Origin: Paracoccus sp. S-4012
Lineage (GTDB): Bacteria; Pseudomonadota; Alphaproteobacteria; Rhodobacterales; Rhodobacteraceae
Reading direction: 5' to 3'
NCBI RefSeq assembly: GCF_009674885.1
Contig: NZ_WKKA01000002.1
Coordinates: 310,001 to 374,000, forward strand
DNA length: 64,000 bases
In this document: piece by piece, positions 41,873 through 51,345 of the stretch
Layout of the letters: the number at the start of each line of letters is the position of its first letter
How positions within the stretch are numbered: the first letter of the stretch is position 1
Position numbers and translations under genes: made by a program
The notes under the pieces: model-generated
What the model was told of the DNA's origin: nothing
The model's database searches: none
The model's input: the letters and a program-made list of their open reading frames with translations, nothing else

Positions 41873-43657
41873 TCAATGGGTCGCGCCCGCGCGGGCGGCG
41901 GAGGTCAGGACCACGGCGCGCTCGGCGTCCGGTTCGCGGGCGGCGTGCTGCTCGACGGCGAAGCGCAGGCGCAGGTGGTAGGCGTCCTCGCACGCCTCGG
42001 TCTCGGCCGCGCTGTCGAGCTGCATCGAGAAGGCGTCGATCAGCTGGCTGCCGAGGCCGGTTCCCGCAGGGTTGCCCTCCGAGGCGTCGATGGAGTTCGA
42101 GATCTCCAGCACCGCATGGCCGGGCGGGTCGGGGCGCAGCACGATGCGAACCCAGGGACGCTCCTCGCCCGGGGCGGGGCCCGCGTATTTCAGCGCGTTG
42201 GTCAGCGCCTCGGTCGCCAGCAGGGACAGCGGCACGGCCTGGTCGGGCAGCAGCGTCAGCGGGCGGATGTCGGTCTCGATCCGCATCCGCCCGTGAAGCC
42301 CGCGCGTCGCCGCCGTCATCTGCGCCACGATGTCTGAAATCAGCCGGTCGGCCTCGACGGCGTCCAGATGCTCGGCCTGGTAGAGGTTGCGATAGATGCT
42401 GGCGAGGCTCGACACGCGGTCCTGCACGCTGCGCAGCACCCGCCGCGCCTCGGGATCGTCGAGCAGCCGACTCTGCATGTTGATGATCGAGGCGATGAGC
42501 TGGAGGTTGTTCTTCACCCGGTGGTGGACCTCCTTCAGCAGCACCGTCTTCTCGGCCACCGCATCCTCGAGCTGCGCCTCGTCGCGCACGAGGATGCGGG
42601 CCATGTTGTGGAAGGTCTGCGACACGTCGCGCAGCTCGGCCGGGGCCTCGTGGATCACCCGCGGCAGGTTCGAACGGTCGCCCACGGCGAAGCGCCGCAT
42701 CTGGCCCCGCAACTCGCGCACATGGCGCAGCACGAGGCGGAAGACCGCCAGATAGGCGACACCGATGGACACCAGCCACAGCAGCAGCGGCATCGCCACC
42801 GCGCCCACCCGCGCCGCCGTCAGCCCGGCGGCGCCGGTATCCGCGCGGGTGAAGCTGCCGAGCGCGAAGGCGAGGCCGGGCACGATGGGCACCACGGCGA
42901 AGATGCGGTCGGCGCCGTCGGCCGCCGCGTCGTGGAAGGTGAACTCCTGCCCGGCGGCGAGCGCGGTCAGCGGCACGTCGCGGGGCAGCAGGTCCTCGAT
43001 GTCGACGCCGCTCGGGGCATAGGCCGAGATCACCTCGCCGCGACTGCCGAAGGTCAGGATGTTGGAATTGCTGACGCTGAAGTCGCTGGCATGGGTCGAG
43101 CGCAGCAGGTCATGGGTGATCGACACCGCGACATAGCCCAGAAGCTCGCTCTCGCGGTAAAGCGGCTGGCCGACCACGACCACCGAGCGGCCGGTCACGC
43201 TCCCGTTCTGGTTCGCGACGATGAAGGTGGAGGGATCCGCCATGAACTTCGGATAGCCCTTGCTGTCCCGCAGGTCGGCCATCTCGCCCGAGCTGTTGCA
43301 GCGCGACAGGCCGTCGAGGCCGGTGAAGCCGGCATAGACGTAGCTGGCGTTGCGGGAGACGAAGTTGCGCATCATCGACGAGCAGGCAGCCGGATCGGCG
43401 ATGGTCTCGAGCACCGCGGGGCCGAGCGCGTCGGCGGTGCCGAGGGCGCCCTGGATCAGCGCCCGCTCGCCCGCCGCCGCCGCGGCGGTGCGCCCGAGCA
43501 GCGCCAGCTCGCCCGATCGCGCCGCCTCGCGCGAGAGGTTCAGGGTCTGCACGAGCGAGATCAGCCCGATCGGCAGGATCGCCAGCGACAGCAGGAAGCC
43601 CAGGCGGAAGCCGAGGCCGTTGAAGAAATCAATGCGATCGCCGAGACGCCCGAACAC
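41873..43657 (-). CDS. Membrane sensor histidine kinase of the general stress response locus
   Basis: The 594-residue kinase has an N-terminal membrane helix (LGFLLSLAILPIGLISLVQTL), a large periplasmic sensor region (about 40-270, Cache-like by pattern), a second helix (VGAVAMPLLLWLVSIGVAYLAVFRLVL), a HAMP-like segment and a HisKA_2 kinase core with LLKEVHHRVKNNLQLIASIINMQSR, the N box TEALTNALKYA and GTGLGSQLIDAFSMQL. HisKA_2/HWE kinases typically phosphorylate PhyR. It starts eight bases after ecfG, so it should belong to the nepR-ecfG operon and act as PhyR's kinase. Confidence 0.88.
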   Translation of the reverse strand: MFGRLGDRIDFFNGLGFRLGFLLSLAILPIGLISLVQTLNLSREAARSGELALLGRTAAAAAGERALIQGALGTADALGPAVLETIADPAACSSMMRNFVSRNASYVYAGFTGLDGLSRCNSSGEMADLRDSKGYPKFMADPSTFIVANQNGSVTGRSVVVVGQPLYRESELLGYVAVSITHDLLRSTHASDFSVSNSNILTFGSRGEVISAYAPSGVDIEDLLPRDVPLTALAAGQEFTFHDAAADGADRIFAVVPIVPGLAFALGSFTRADTGAAGLTAARVGAVAMPLLLWLVSIGVAYLAVFRLVLRHVRELRGQMRRFAVGDRSNLPRVIHEAPAELRDVSQTFHNMARILVRDEAQLEDAVAEKTVLLKEVHHRVKNNLQLIASIINMQSRLLDDPEARRVLRSVQDRVSSLASIYRNLYQAEHLDAVEADRLISDIVAQMTAATRGLHGRMRIETDIRPLTLLPDQAVPLSLLATEALTNALKYAGPAPGEERPWVRIVLRPDPPGHAVLEISNSIDASEGNPAGTGLGSQLIDAFSMQLDSAAETEACEDAYHLRLRFAVEQHAAREPDAERAVVLTSAARAGATH

Positions 43658-43665
43658 CGGGCGGC

Positions 43666-44250
43666 TCAGCGGTTCACGATGCCGTTGGATGCCATCACGG
43701 CCAGCGTCGCGCGGTCGGTCATCTCGAGCTCCTCGCCCTCGGCCAGATGCAGAAGCTCCGCCAGCCGCCGGCGGCCGCGGTTGGCGCGCGACTTGACGGT
43801 GCCGACCGCCACCCCGGTCATCCGCGCCGCCTCCTCGTAGGAGAAGCCCGAGGCGCCGACGAGGATCAGCGCCTCGCGCTGCTCGTCGGGCAACTGGGCG
43901 AAGGCGACGCGGAAGTCGTTCATCGCCAGCCGCCCGTCATGCTCGGGCCGGGTCGCCTGCCGGGCGGCGTGGATGCCGTCGGTGTCCGACACCTCGCGCC
44001 GGGTCTTGCGGCGGGCGGAATAGAAGGTGTTTCGCAGGATCGTGAACAGCCAGGCGCGAAGATTTGTGCCCGCCTGGAACTTGTCGATATTGGTCCAGGC
44101 CTTGATGATGGTGTCCTGCACCAGATCATCGGCCGAGGCGCCCTCGCGCGTCAGCGACAGCGCAAATGCCCGAAGGGCTGGCAGGTGATCCACCAGCTCC
44201 TCGCGCGGATTGGCACCGCTTTTCGGTCCGGGCTGCTTCTCGCGTGTCAT
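43666..44250 (-). CDS. ecfG: EcfG, general stress response sigma factor
   Basis: EcfG is the extracytoplasmic-function sigma factor that directs the alphaproteobacterial general stress response and is held inactive by NepR. The 194-residue protein has sigma region 2 (LPALRAFALSLTREGASADDLVQDTIIKAWTNIDKFQ) and region 4 (LPDEQREALILVGASGFSYEEAARMTGVAVGTVKSRANRGRRRL). The ATG at 44250 has AGGAG five bases upstream; a GTG at 44256 overlapping the nepR stop (GTGA) is the alternative. It lies between nepR and the histidine kinase gene. Confidence 0.95.
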   Translation of the reverse strand: MTREKQPGPKSGANPREELVDHLPALRAFALSLTREGASADDLVQDTIIKAWTNIDKFQAGTNLRAWLFTILRNTFYSARRKTRREVSDTDGIHAARQATRPEHDGRLAMNDFRVAFAQLPDEQREALILVGASGFSYEEAARMTGVAVGTVKSRANRGRRRLAELLHLAEGEELEMTDRATLAVMASNGIVNR

Positions 44251-44252
44251 GG

Positions 44253-44399
44253 TCACTCCTGCTCGCGCAGCTGCGCCAGCAGGCTGAGGAAGCGGTCGGG
44301 GACGTCCTTGGTGGCGTCCTGCTCGTATACTCGGCGCAAGTTCTCGTCGATCTGCTTCTCGATCGCAGCCCGCCTGCGCTCCTCTTTCTTGATGTTCAT
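44253..44399 (-). CDS. nepR: NepR, anti-sigma factor of EcfG
   Basis: NepR binds EcfG and is pulled away when phosphorylated PhyR mimics the sigma factor. The product is 48 residues (MNIKKEERRRAAIEKQIDENL...VPDRFLSLLAQLREQE) and carries the family core IEKQIDENLRRVYEQ and VPDRFLSLLAQL. It is shorter than many annotated homologues. The frame extends upstream to 44678 but that part overlaps phyR and has no family features, so the ATG at 44399 was chosen. It follows an EcfG-type promoter by 34 bases and ends next to the ecfG start. Confidence 0.93.
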   Translation of the reverse strand: MNIKKEERRRAAIEKQIDENLRRVYEQDATKDVPDRFLSLLAQLREQE

Positions 44400-44432
44400 T
44401 CTCGGGTCCGGAACCTTGTGTGCACCTGCCGC

Positions 44433-44458
44433 AACGGCTAAGCAGCCCGGCAGGTTCC
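44433..44458 (-). promoter_or_regulatory. EcfG-type promoter driving nepR-ecfG
   Basis: GGAAC (44458-44454), a 17-base spacer and CGTT (44436-44433) on the minus strand match the EcfG consensus and point into nepR-ecfG-kinase, giving the expected positive autoregulation. No matching -10 exists for the divergent phyR, even though GGAAC also occurs on the plus strand at 44410. Confidence 0.75.
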
Positions 44459-44488
44459 GCATTTGCTTCAAGTCACGGGGTTTATTCG

Positions 44489-45289
44489 ATGTCATCCGAT
44501 CTCGCAAAGTCCATCGGGCGCGAACTCCCCTATCTGCGCCGCTATGCCCGTGCGCTGACCGGCAACCAGACGGCGGGCGACAACTACGCCGCCGCCACAC
44601 TGGAGGCCATTCTCGCCGACCGCAACCTGATCGACGGCAACGACGTGCGCGTGGGCCTCTACCGCACCTTTCACGCAATCTGGCAGTCGAGCGGCCAGCC
44701 CATCGCCGAGGCCGACGACAACAACCGCGCGCGACAGGTGCAGTCGCATCTGGCCGGGCTGACGCCCAACTCGCGCGAGGCGCTGCTGCTGCGCACGATC
44801 GAGGAGCTGCGCTACGACCAGATCGCCGAGATCATGGGCCTGCCGCAGGACGAGGCCGAGGAACTGGTGCAGATCGCGCTGAACGAGATGGGCCGCGCGA
44901 TCCGCGGCAAGGTGATGATCATCGAGGACGAGACGATCATCGCGATGGACCTCAAGGGCATCGTGCAGGCCATGGGCCACGAGGTCACCGGCGTCGCCCG
45001 CACCCATTCCGCGGCCATCGAGCTCGCGGGAGAGCGGCGCCCGGACCTGATCCTCGCCGATATCCAGCTGGCCGACGGCTCCTCGGGGGTCGATGCGGTC
45101 AACGAGCTGCTGGTCAGCATGGGCGAGCTGCCGGTGATCTTCATCACCGCGTTCCCCGAGCGGCTGCTGACCGGCGACCGGCCGGAGCCCGCCTTCCTGA
45201 TCTCCAAGCCCTACAGCGAGGAGCAGGTGCGCTCGGCGGTCAGCCAGGCGATGTTCTTCGCCTCCAGCCAGGGGATCGAGGCGGCCTGA
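44489..45289 (+). CDS. phyR: PhyR, anti-anti-sigma response regulator
   Basis: PhyR carries an N-terminal sigma-like domain and a C-terminal receiver; phosphorylation frees the sigma-like part to bind NepR and release EcfG. The 266-residue product begins MSSDLAKSIGRELPYLRRYARALTG, continues through the sigma-4-like LTPNSREALLLRTIEELRYDQIAEIMGLPQDEAEELVQIAL, and ends in a receiver (VMIIEDETIIAMDL, phospho-Asp in LILADIQLADGSSG, Lys in FLISKPYSEEQV). It diverges from nepR across an 89-base region and lies 24 bases upstream of selD. Confidence 0.97.
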   Translation: MSSDLAKSIGRELPYLRRYARALTGNQTAGDNYAAATLEAILADRNLIDGNDVRVGLYRTFHAIWQSSGQPIAEADDNNRARQVQSHLAGLTPNSREALLLRTIEELRYDQIAEIMGLPQDEAEELVQIALNEMGRAIRGKVMIIEDETIIAMDLKGIVQAMGHEVTGVARTHSAAIELAGERRPDLILADIQLADGSSGVDAVNELLVSMGELPVIFITAFPERLLTGDRPEPAFLISKPYSEEQVRSAVSQAMFFASSQGIEAA

Positions 45290-45313
45290 GCGCCGCGGCC
45301 TGAGGAGACCGAC

Positions 45314-46357
45314 ATGGACACGACGGTTCGCCTGACCGACCTCGCGCATGGCGGCGGCTGCGGCTGCAAGCTGGCGCCCTCGGTGCTGCAGGAACTGCTG
45401 GCGAACCAGCCGCTCGCCGCGGCCTTCCCGCAGCTTCTGGTCGGCAACGACAAGGCCGACGACGCCGCCGTCTGGCAGGTGGACGACAAGACCTGCGTGA
45501 TCGCCACCACCGACTTCTTCATGCCCATGGTGGATGACCCGCGCGACTTCGGCCGCATCGCCGCGACCAACGCGATCTCGGACATCTACGCCATGGGCGG
45601 GCGGCCGATCATGGCGCTGGCCATCGTCGGCATGCCGATCAACGCCATGCCGGTCGAGATGATCCGCGAGATCCTGCAGGGCGGCGCCTCGATCTGCGCC
45701 GAGGCCGGCATCCCGGTCGCCGGCGGCCATTCGATCGACTGCCCGGAGCCGGTCTACGGCCTCGCCGTGATCGGCCTCTGCGCCCCCGAGGACCTGCGCC
45801 GCAACCACAGCGCCAAGCCCGGTGACGCGCTAATCCTGACCAAGCCGTTGGGCGTCGGAGTCTATTCGGCCGCCATCAAGAAGCAGGCGCTGTCGGAGGA
45901 CGGCCTCGCCGACATGATCCGCGTCACCACGACGCTGAACCGCATCGGCCTCACCCTTGCGGGAGAGGCTGATGTCCACGCGATGACCGACGTCACCGGC
46001 TTCGGCATCCTCGGCCACGGGCTCGAGATGGCGCGGGGGTCGGGCGCGCGGGTGGTGATCGACGCGGATGCGCTGCCGTGGCTGCCGCAGGCCGAGACGC
46101 TCGCGCAGCGGGGTTTCGTCACCGGCGCGTCGGGGCGCAACTGGGCCTCCTACGGGGCCGAGGTGACGCTGCCGGAGGGCCTGCCTGACTGGCGCCGGGC
46201 GTTGCTGACCGATCCGCAGACCTCGGGCGGGCTGCTGATCTCCTGCGCGCCCGAGGCGGCCGGGCGGCTGCTGGACGCGATCCGGGCCGAGGGGCTGTCT
46301 GACGCCGCCGTCATCGGCCGCGTCGAGGCCGGCTCGAGCGTCACCGTCACCGCCTGA
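45314..46357 (+). CDS. selD: SelD, selenide, water dikinase (selenophosphate synthetase)
   Basis: SelD makes selenophosphate from selenide and ATP, the selenium donor for Sec-tRNA synthesis. The 347-residue protein has the N-terminal [11 protein letters not shown] with a catalytic cysteine where some homologues use selenocysteine, then [58 protein letters not shown] and [21 protein letters not shown] precedes the ATG. It is on the plus strand just after phyR, while selA, selB, selC and the formate dehydrogenase operon run on the opposite strand about 0.6 kb further on. Confidence 0.97.
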   Translation: MDTTVRLTDLAHGGGCGCKLAPSVLQELLANQPLAAAFPQLLVGNDKADDAAVWQVDDKTCVIATTDFFMPMVDDPRDFGRIAATNAISDIYAMGGRPIMALAIVGMPINAMPVEMIREILQGGASICAEAGIPVAGGHSIDCPEPVYGLAVIGLCAPEDLRRNHSAKPGDALILTKPLGVGVYSAAIKKQALSEDGLADMIRVTTTLNRIGLTLAGEADVHAMTDVTGFGILGHGLEMARGSGARVVIDADALPWLPQAETLAQRGFVTGASGRNWASYGAEVTLPEGLPDWRRALLTDPQTSGGLLISCAPEAAGRLLDAIRAEGLSDAAVIGRVEAGSSVTVTA

Positions 46358-46439
46358 CCCGCGCCCGCGAGGGAACTTGCAAGCTCGGCCGGGCTTGGTG
46401 CAGCATGGATGCGATCACGAACGCATCAGGGAGGCGATC

Positions 46440-46940
46440 ATGCACATGCTGCGTATCACGCTCATCGCCGGGCTTATGGCCGGGGGCGCTTATGCCCAGG
46501 CGCCCGCGCCCGCGGTGCCCCCCGAAGTCGCGGCCAGCGGCAACGTTTCGACACCGGTGCCGCCGGCGGAGGTGACCGGCCCGGTGCTGACGGTCGATCG
46601 CCCGCCGCTGCCGGGCTTCGGGGAAATCCCGGCGGCGCAGGCGGCTGACACGCTCGATTCAGCGCAAGCCTCGGATGAAGCCCTCGCGGCGGCGGATCCC
46701 GCTGCCGCGACGCCCGACAGCACCCAGGCCGAACCGGCGACCGCGCCGGTCAACGCGGCCGACGGCACCGCCCCCGGCGCGGCCGGCTCGACCGGCTGGA
46801 CCGGCGGCACCGGCGGGGCCTTCATCGGCACCAACCCCTCGGGCGCCGTGGCGGTGTCGAAGAGCTGGCAGCCGCCGACCGCGCGCGGGCTGGACCTCGG
46901 CGGGGCGCCGGATGCCGTGCCTGCGGCTTCGGGCGGCTGA
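46440..46940 (+). CDS. Small Ala/Pro-rich exported protein of unknown function
   Basis: A 166-residue protein with a signal peptide (MHMLRITLIAGLMAGGAYAQ) followed by low-complexity Ala/Pro/Thr/Asp-rich sequence and a Gly/Thr stretch (GSTGWTGGTGGAFIGTNPSGAVAV). AGGGAGG lies 4-5 bases before the ATG, good evidence that it is translated. I do not recognise a family. It sits between selD and the tRNA-Sec gene, with its end facing selC and separated from it by a strong hairpin. Confidence 0.6.
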   Translation: MHMLRITLIAGLMAGGAYAQAPAPAVPPEVAASGNVSTPVPPAEVTGPVLTVDRPPLPGFGEIPAAQAADTLDSAQASDEALAAADPAAATPDSTQAEPATAPVNAADGTAPGAAGSTGWTGGTGGAFIGTNPSGAVAVSKSWQPPTARGLDLGGAPDAVPAASGG

Positions 46941-46953
46941 CTGGCGACCCTCA

Positions 46954-46979
46954 CGCCAGCCCCGTGCGCGGGGCTGGCG
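46954..46979. terminator. 10-bp hairpin overlapping the selC 3' end
   Basis: CGCCAGCCCC and GGGGCTGGCG form a perfect 10-bp stem with a 6-base loop between the convergent small exported protein gene and selC. The tRNA's discriminator and CCA (46975-46978) fall within one arm. No T run follows in either direction, so it may be a Rho-independent or processing signal rather than a classical terminator. Confidence 0.45.
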
Positions 46980-47070
46980 GAAGAGAATGGGAGTCGAACC
47001 CACCCGCGACAGGCTCGCTGCCGCAACCGGATTTGAAGTCCGGCCGCCCCACCGGGGACGATTCTCTTCC
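46975..47070 (-). tRNA. selC: tRNA-Sec (anticodon UCA)
   Basis: The 96-base gene (including encoded CCA) has the selenocysteine tRNA hallmarks: a long 8-bp acceptor stem (GGAAGAGA / TCTCTTCC), a long extra arm, and the anticodon UCA in GGACTTCAAATCC. It closely resembles E. coli selC, including GCGGCCGGACTTCAAATCCGG. It begins one base after the selB stop codon (47072), so it must be excised from, or transcribed together with, the fdo-sel mRNA. Confidence 0.97.
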
Positions 47071-47071
47071 T

Positions 47072-49000
47072 CTAAGCCCCCTCGCCCCGGTTCCCGCCGC
47101 CGAACAGATCGGCGCGATGCGGGTTGACCCGGCGCAGGTCGCCACGGCGCAAGGTTAGCCCGTGGCGGTCGAAGAAGTCGAGGATCTCGATCGCCACCTT
47201 TCGGCCGTTCCGAAGCTCGTCGCGCAGGGCGGGCGCGCTGAACCAGCCATCCGGCGCAGCGGCCGAGAGGCGGCGCACGATGTCGGCCATTTCCTCGGTC
47301 GTGGGCCGCAGGAAGAAGTGGTCGCGGCTGATCTGATCGACCCGGCCCATCCGCGCGGCGAGGCGCATGACGCGGCGGACCTCGCGCTCGTCCTCGCCCT
47401 CGACAGTGGCAAAGTCGCGCACGCGGGGCGGTCGGAACCGGCCCTCACCGCCGAGGCCGGCGATGTAGCGCTGATAGATCCCCTGGTCCTCGGGCGTCAT
47501 CCGCACCTCGTGCGAGGGCAGGCGCGCGAAGCCGCTGTCCAGCCGGAACTCGCCGCGCGCGGCCTCGGCGGCGAGGAGCGCTGCGAAGGCGGGCTTCGGC
47601 AGGCGCGGGTTGAGGGCGAGGCGCAGGCGCTCCGGGGCCATGCCTTGGAGGTCGGAATGTTCCACGTGGAACGCGGCCAGGGTGGCGGTCATGTCGGCGC
47701 GCAGCGTCTCCGCCGTGGGAGGGGCAAGGGCGACGCGATCGGGGGCGGCCCCGAGGACGACCGCCTGCCCGTCGAGGGCGCCGGGGTCGAGGTTGCGGTC
47801 GCGCAGGAAGGCGTCCCAGGCGACCATGCGCGGCGGGGCGGCAAGCTGCGCGGCAAGCGCCTCGGCCGGGTCGGACACGGACATGGCCTCAAGCTGCGCC
47901 AGCCGCTCGGGCGTCGCCCGCTTCCGCGCCGGGGGGCGCAGGTCGATGAACCGCCCGCCGCCGAGCGTCCGCTGGGCCGACACGTCGCGCAGGATGAAGC
48001 GGCGCCCCCATGAGGTGGCGATCGGCCGGTCGAGGACCAGCTGCACCATGGCCGCCGCCCCGCCGGGCACGGCATCAGCGCCGAGCGCCACGATCCGCAC
48101 CCCCGCCTCCACGGTGCCGCTGTGCAGCCGCGCCCGGCTGCCGGAGGTGAGCGGCCGCGCCTCGGACGCGAGGAGCCGCAATTCGGCGTCGATGCGGCTG
48201 GTCGGCGCATGCAGCGCAGGCGCGACGATCTCGTCCCCGCGGTGGATGGCGTCCTTGGCGATGCCCGGCCCGGCGAGGTTCAACGCCACGCGATGGCCCG
48301 ACCCTGCCGAGGCGGCGCTGCGGCTCTCGGCCCGAAGCTCGCGCACGCGGGCGGTCAGGCCCGAGGGGCTGACGACCACCTCGTCGCCCGTCGCGATCCG
48401 GCCGGAATGCACCGTGCCGGTGACCACCGTGCCCGCGCCGGTCATGCTGAAGCTGCGGTCCACCGCCAGCCGGAAGCCGCCCTCCGCCGCCCGCGCCCGC
48501 GTTTCCGCCGCCGCCCGCGCAAGCCGGTCGCGCAGGCCCGCGATGCCCTCGCCGGTCAGCGACGACACCGCCACGACCTCCGCGCCCTCAAGCGCGGTTC
48601 CTGCCAGCACTGCAGCGACCTCAGCCGCGACAGCCCCGCGCCGCGCCTCGTCCGCGAGGTCGGCCTTGGTCAGCGCCACGATCGCCCGCGGCACGCCGAG
48701 CAGGTCGAGGATCGCCACATGCTCGCGCGTCTGCGGCATCACCCCGTCATCCGCCGCCACCACGATCAGCGCCAGATCGATCCCGCCCGCCCCCGCGACC
48801 ATCGTGTGCACCAGCTTCTCGTGCCCCGGCACATCGACGAAGCCCACCACGCCCGTCCCCAGATCGGCATAGGCAAAGCCCAGCTCGATCGTGATGCCGC
48901 GCGCCTTCTCCTCCTTCAGGCGGTCGACATCGGCGCCGGTCAGCGCCTTCACGAGGGCGGTCTTGCCGTGGTCGATATGGCCCGCGGTGCCGACGATCAC
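47072..49000 (-). CDS. selB: SelB, selenocysteine-specific elongation factor
   Basis: SelB delivers Sec-tRNA to the ribosome at UGA codons by binding the SECIS hairpin. The 642-residue protein begins [26 protein letters not shown] (Walker A), has [18 protein letters not shown] and [13 protein letters not shown]-Tu-like domains 2-3, and C-terminal winged-helix domains (about 390-640) that bind SECIS RNA, ending [21 protein letters not shown]. The GTG at 49000 overlaps the selA stop (GTGA) and gives the expected start; the open frame upstream to 49237 is shadow. The parS-like palindrome 47658-47673 lies within codons for FHVEHS. Confidence 0.96.
   Translation of the reverse strand: MIVGTAGHIDHGKTALVKALTGADVDRLKEEKARGITIELGFAYADLGTGVVGFVDVPGHEKLVHTMVAGAGGIDLALIVVAADDGVMPQTREHVAILDLLGVPRAIVALTKADLADEARRGAVAAEVAAVLAGTALEGAEVVAVSSLTGEGIAGLRDRLARAAAETRARAAEGGFRLAVDRSFSMTGAGTVVTGTVHSGRIATGDEVVVSPSGLTARVRELRAESRSAASAGSGHRVALNLAGPGIAKDAIHRGDEIVAPALHAPTSRIDAELRLLASEARPLTSGSRARLHSGTVEAGVRIVALGADAVPGGAAAMVQLVLDRPIATSWGRRFILRDVSAQRTLGGGRFIDLRPPARKRATPERLAQLEAMSVSDPAEALAAQLAAPPRMVAWDAFLRDRNLDPGALDGQAVVLGAAPDRVALAPPTAETLRADMTATLAAFHVEHSDLQGMAPERLRLALNPRLPKPAFAALLAAEAARGEFRLDSGFARLPSHEVRMTPEDQGIYQRYIAGLGGEGRFRPPRVRDFATVEGEDEREVRRVMRLAARMGRVDQISRDHFFLRPTTEEMADIVRRLSAAAPDGWFSAPALRDELRNGRKVAIEILDFFDRHGLTLRRGDLRRVNPHRADLFGGGNRGEGA
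47658..47673. promoter_or_regulatory. Second parS-like ParB-binding palindrome (in selB)
   Basis: GTTCCACGTGGAAC at 47659-47672 is a perfect 14-bp palindrome and one of the known bacterial parS forms (as in Pseudomonas aeruginosa); with flanking bases it matches 15 of 16 positions of TGTTCCACGTGGAACA. It is 15.9 kb from the parS at mnmG. It lies inside coding sequence, so codon choice may be constrained. Confidence 0.7.
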
Positions 49001-50388
49001 GGGCGCCCCGCCTCCACGAGGCTGGCGATCAGCGCGTCCTCGTCGGTGAGCGCGCGGAGGTCGAGGATCAGCGCGCCCTCGGCGATGCGGCCGATGATCG
49101 GACGCGAGACGCCGCGCAGGCGGGTGGCGAGCCGTTCCGGCGCGGTGCCGTCTCCGGGCGCGTCGAGGCGCAGGCCGGCGGAGGGCAGCGTGTCGGTCGG
49201 CAAGGCGCCGGAGCCGACCTGCGACTCGCAGGCGCAAACGGTGACGGTGACGCCCAGCCGTGCGAGGGCCGCCGCGGCGCGCGGCGCGAGGCGGTCGGCC
49301 TGTGCCGCGATTTCCGGCTGCAGGCGCGCAAGGCTTCGCAGGGTCGGCAACCGCTCGGTCAGGCGGTCGGGGTCGCGGAAGAGGCGCAGCGTCGCCTCGA
49401 GGGCGGCAATGCGGATCTTGTCGAGACGCAGCGCGCGCTTCATGGGGTTGCGGTTGATGGCGGCAATGGCCTCGCGGCGGCCTACGAGGAACCCGGCCTG
49501 CGGCCCGCCGAGCAGCTTGTCGCCGGAGAAGGTGACGACGTCAGCGCCCTCGGCCACGGCCTCGGCCACGGTCGGCTCGCGCCGGAGGCCAAAGCGGGCG
49601 AGGTCTACGAGCGAGCCGGAGCCAAGATCATTGAGCAACGGCACCCCGGCCTCGCGCGCGAGGGCGGCGAGACGCGGGGCGGCAACCTCGGCGGTGAAGC
49701 CCTCGATGCGGTAGTTGGAGGTGTGGACCTTGAGGATCAGGCCGGTCTGCGGCCCGAAGGCCGCGCGGTAGTCGCGCTCATGCGTGCGGTTGGTGGTGCC
49801 GACCTCGCGCAGGATGACCCCGGCACGCGCCATGATGTCGGGCATGCGGAAAGCGCCGCCGATCTCGATCAGCTCGCCACGCGAGACGATCGCCTCCCGG
49901 CCCGCGCCGAGCGTGTTCAGCGCCAGCAGGACGGCTGCCGCGTTGTTGTTGACGACCGTGGCGTCCTCGGCCCCGGTCAGCTCGACCAGCAGCCGGAGCA
50001 GGTGGTCGTCGCGCTCGCCCCTCGCGCCGCTGGCGAGGTCGTATTCGAGGGCCACGGCCTCGCGCATGGCGAGGGTGGCCGCCTCGATCGCGGCCTCGGC
50101 CAGCAGGGCGCGGCCGAGATTGGTGTGCAGGATCGTGCCGGTCAGGTTCAGGACCGGGCGCAGGGGGCTGAGCGCCGCGGCGTCGAGCTGCGCCCCGGCG
50201 GCGGCCAGAACGGCGGCTTCGGGATCAGCGGGCGGGATTTCTCCGTGCCGGATGGCTGCGCGAAGGGAAGCAAGCGCGCCGCGCAGCGCGTCGGTTGCCG
50301 CCGCCCGGCCGTGACGCTCGGTCAGCCCGCGTCCCCCGTCAGTCCCCAGCAGCGCATCGACCGACGGCAGCGCCCGAAGCGCCTGCAT
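48997..50388 (-). CDS. selA: SelA, L-seryl-tRNA(Sec) selenium transferase
   Basis: SelA is a PLP enzyme that converts Ser-tRNA(Sec) to Sec-tRNA(Sec) using selenophosphate. The 463-residue protein has [17 protein letters not shown] and [16 protein letters not shown] in its N-terminal half, [13 protein letters not shown], and the PLP-lysine region [21 protein letters not shown]. The ATG overlaps the fdhE stop (TGATG) and its stop overlaps the selB GTG, so it is part of one long translationally coupled chain. Confidence 0.97.
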   Translation of the reverse strand: MQALRALPSVDALLGTDGGRGLTERHGRAAATDALRGALASLRAAIRHGEIPPADPEAAVLAAAGAQLDAAALSPLRPVLNLTGTILHTNLGRALLAEAAIEAATLAMREAVALEYDLASGARGERDDHLLRLLVELTGAEDATVVNNNAAAVLLALNTLGAGREAIVSRGELIEIGGAFRMPDIMARAGVILREVGTTNRTHERDYRAAFGPQTGLILKVHTSNYRIEGFTAEVAAPRLAALAREAGVPLLNDLGSGSLVDLARFGLRREPTVAEAVAEGADVVTFSGDKLLGGPQAGFLVGRREAIAAINRNPMKRALRLDKIRIAALEATLRLFRDPDRLTERLPTLRSLARLQPEIAAQADRLAPRAAAALARLGVTVTVCACESQVGSGALPTDTLPSAGLRLDAPGDGTAPERLATRLRGVSRPIIGRIAEGALILDLRALTDEDALIASLVEAGRP

Positions 50389-51287
50389 CAGTATCCCGCG
50401 AGGAAGGGGTGGAATCCGGCGCGGATGAAGTCGGTCTCGCGCATCAGGAGGTCGAGGCCGAGGCTGGCCACGTCATCCGCCACCGGGTCGAGGCCCGCCT
50501 CACGGATCTGGTGCATGATCTTCAGCCAGCTGCCGCATTCATGGCAGGCCTCGGCCTTTATCGCCGGCTCGGCCGCGCCCTCCGCCTCGAGGGCGCGGTA
50601 GGTGATGCCCTTCAGCGAGCCGCAGTTGAGGCACTTGATCCGAACCTCGTTCCAGCGGGTGGCGCAGCTGGCGCAGCAGGCGTAGCGGGTGCCCTCCACC
50701 GTGCTGAGGTCGGCGGCGACCACGCTCGCCACCGGCTTGCCGCCGCAGGCAGGGCAGGTTCCGGCGGCTACCGGGGTCAAGGCATCGGCCTCGAGGCCCG
50801 CCGCGCGGCGGGCCAGTTCGACCTGCATGGCCGCGGCGGCGAAGAGGTGGGCGGCGACTGAGTCCCCGGGGATCTCGTCGGAGAGGACGCGCGTGATGGC
50901 GTCGCGACGCTCGCCCTCCTCGGCCGCGGCAAGGGCATCAAGCGCGAGGCGCGCCTGGGCCGGCATGTCCAGCCTCCGGGCGCGGACGAGGAAGGCGTCG
51001 AGCGCGGCGAGAAGCTCGGGCGACTGCGCGAGGCGGGCGCGGTCGAGATGCGGCATGCCGCAGGCGGGCTTCGTGGCCGGCGCGGCCAGCGGCTCCGCCT
51101 CGGCGGCGATCCCGGCCTGAAGCGCCGAGAGATCGGCGAGGAAGGCCAGATAGGGCGCGAGCAGCCCCTCGGCGGCGAGCTTGCGGAAGCGCGCGGCGCG
51201 GGCGGAAAAGACGTCTGCCGGGACCGGCAGGAAGGCGAAGACCGGCGTCGGGACGCCGCCGGAAATGTTTGTTGCTTGCTGGGACAT
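50388..51287 (-). CDS. fdhE: FdhE, formate dehydrogenase accessory protein
   Basis: FdhE is an iron-binding cytosolic protein needed for assembly or redox maintenance of membrane formate dehydrogenases. The 299-residue product has several cysteine pairs in its C-terminal half: [33 protein letters not shown] and ACHECGSW, the rubredoxin-like iron sites of the family. The ATG at 51287 ([11 protein letters not shown]) was preferred to one at 51299 four codons upstream. It follows fdoI by 58 bases and precedes selA with a one-base overlap. Confidence 0.94.
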   Translation of the reverse strand: MSQQATNISGGVPTPVFAFLPVPADVFSARAARFRKLAAEGLLAPYLAFLADLSALQAGIAAEAEPLAAPATKPACGMPHLDRARLAQSPELLAALDAFLVRARRLDMPAQARLALDALAAAEEGERRDAITRVLSDEIPGDSVAAHLFAAAAMQVELARRAAGLEADALTPVAAGTCPACGGKPVASVVAADLSTVEGTRYACCASCATRWNEVRIKCLNCGSLKGITYRALEAEGAAEPAIKAEACHECGSWLKIMHQIREAGLDPVADDVASLGLDLLMRETDFIRAGFHPFLAGY

Positions 51288-51345
51288 GGCACCTCGCATG
51301 CGACCGGCTACCGCGCCCCGACCGATCGTCGGGGCGCGCCAGCGG

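Noticed and set aside
44253..44678. A longer NepR reading (141 residues)
   Set aside because: The extension overlaps phyR on the other strand, is Arg-rich and lacks family features; the family core begins at MNIKKEE, and the EcfG promoter lies within the longer frame.
49001..49237. N-terminal extension of SelB
   Set aside because: The added sequence is the selA gene in another frame; SelB homologues begin at the GTPase domain where the GTG at 49000 lies.
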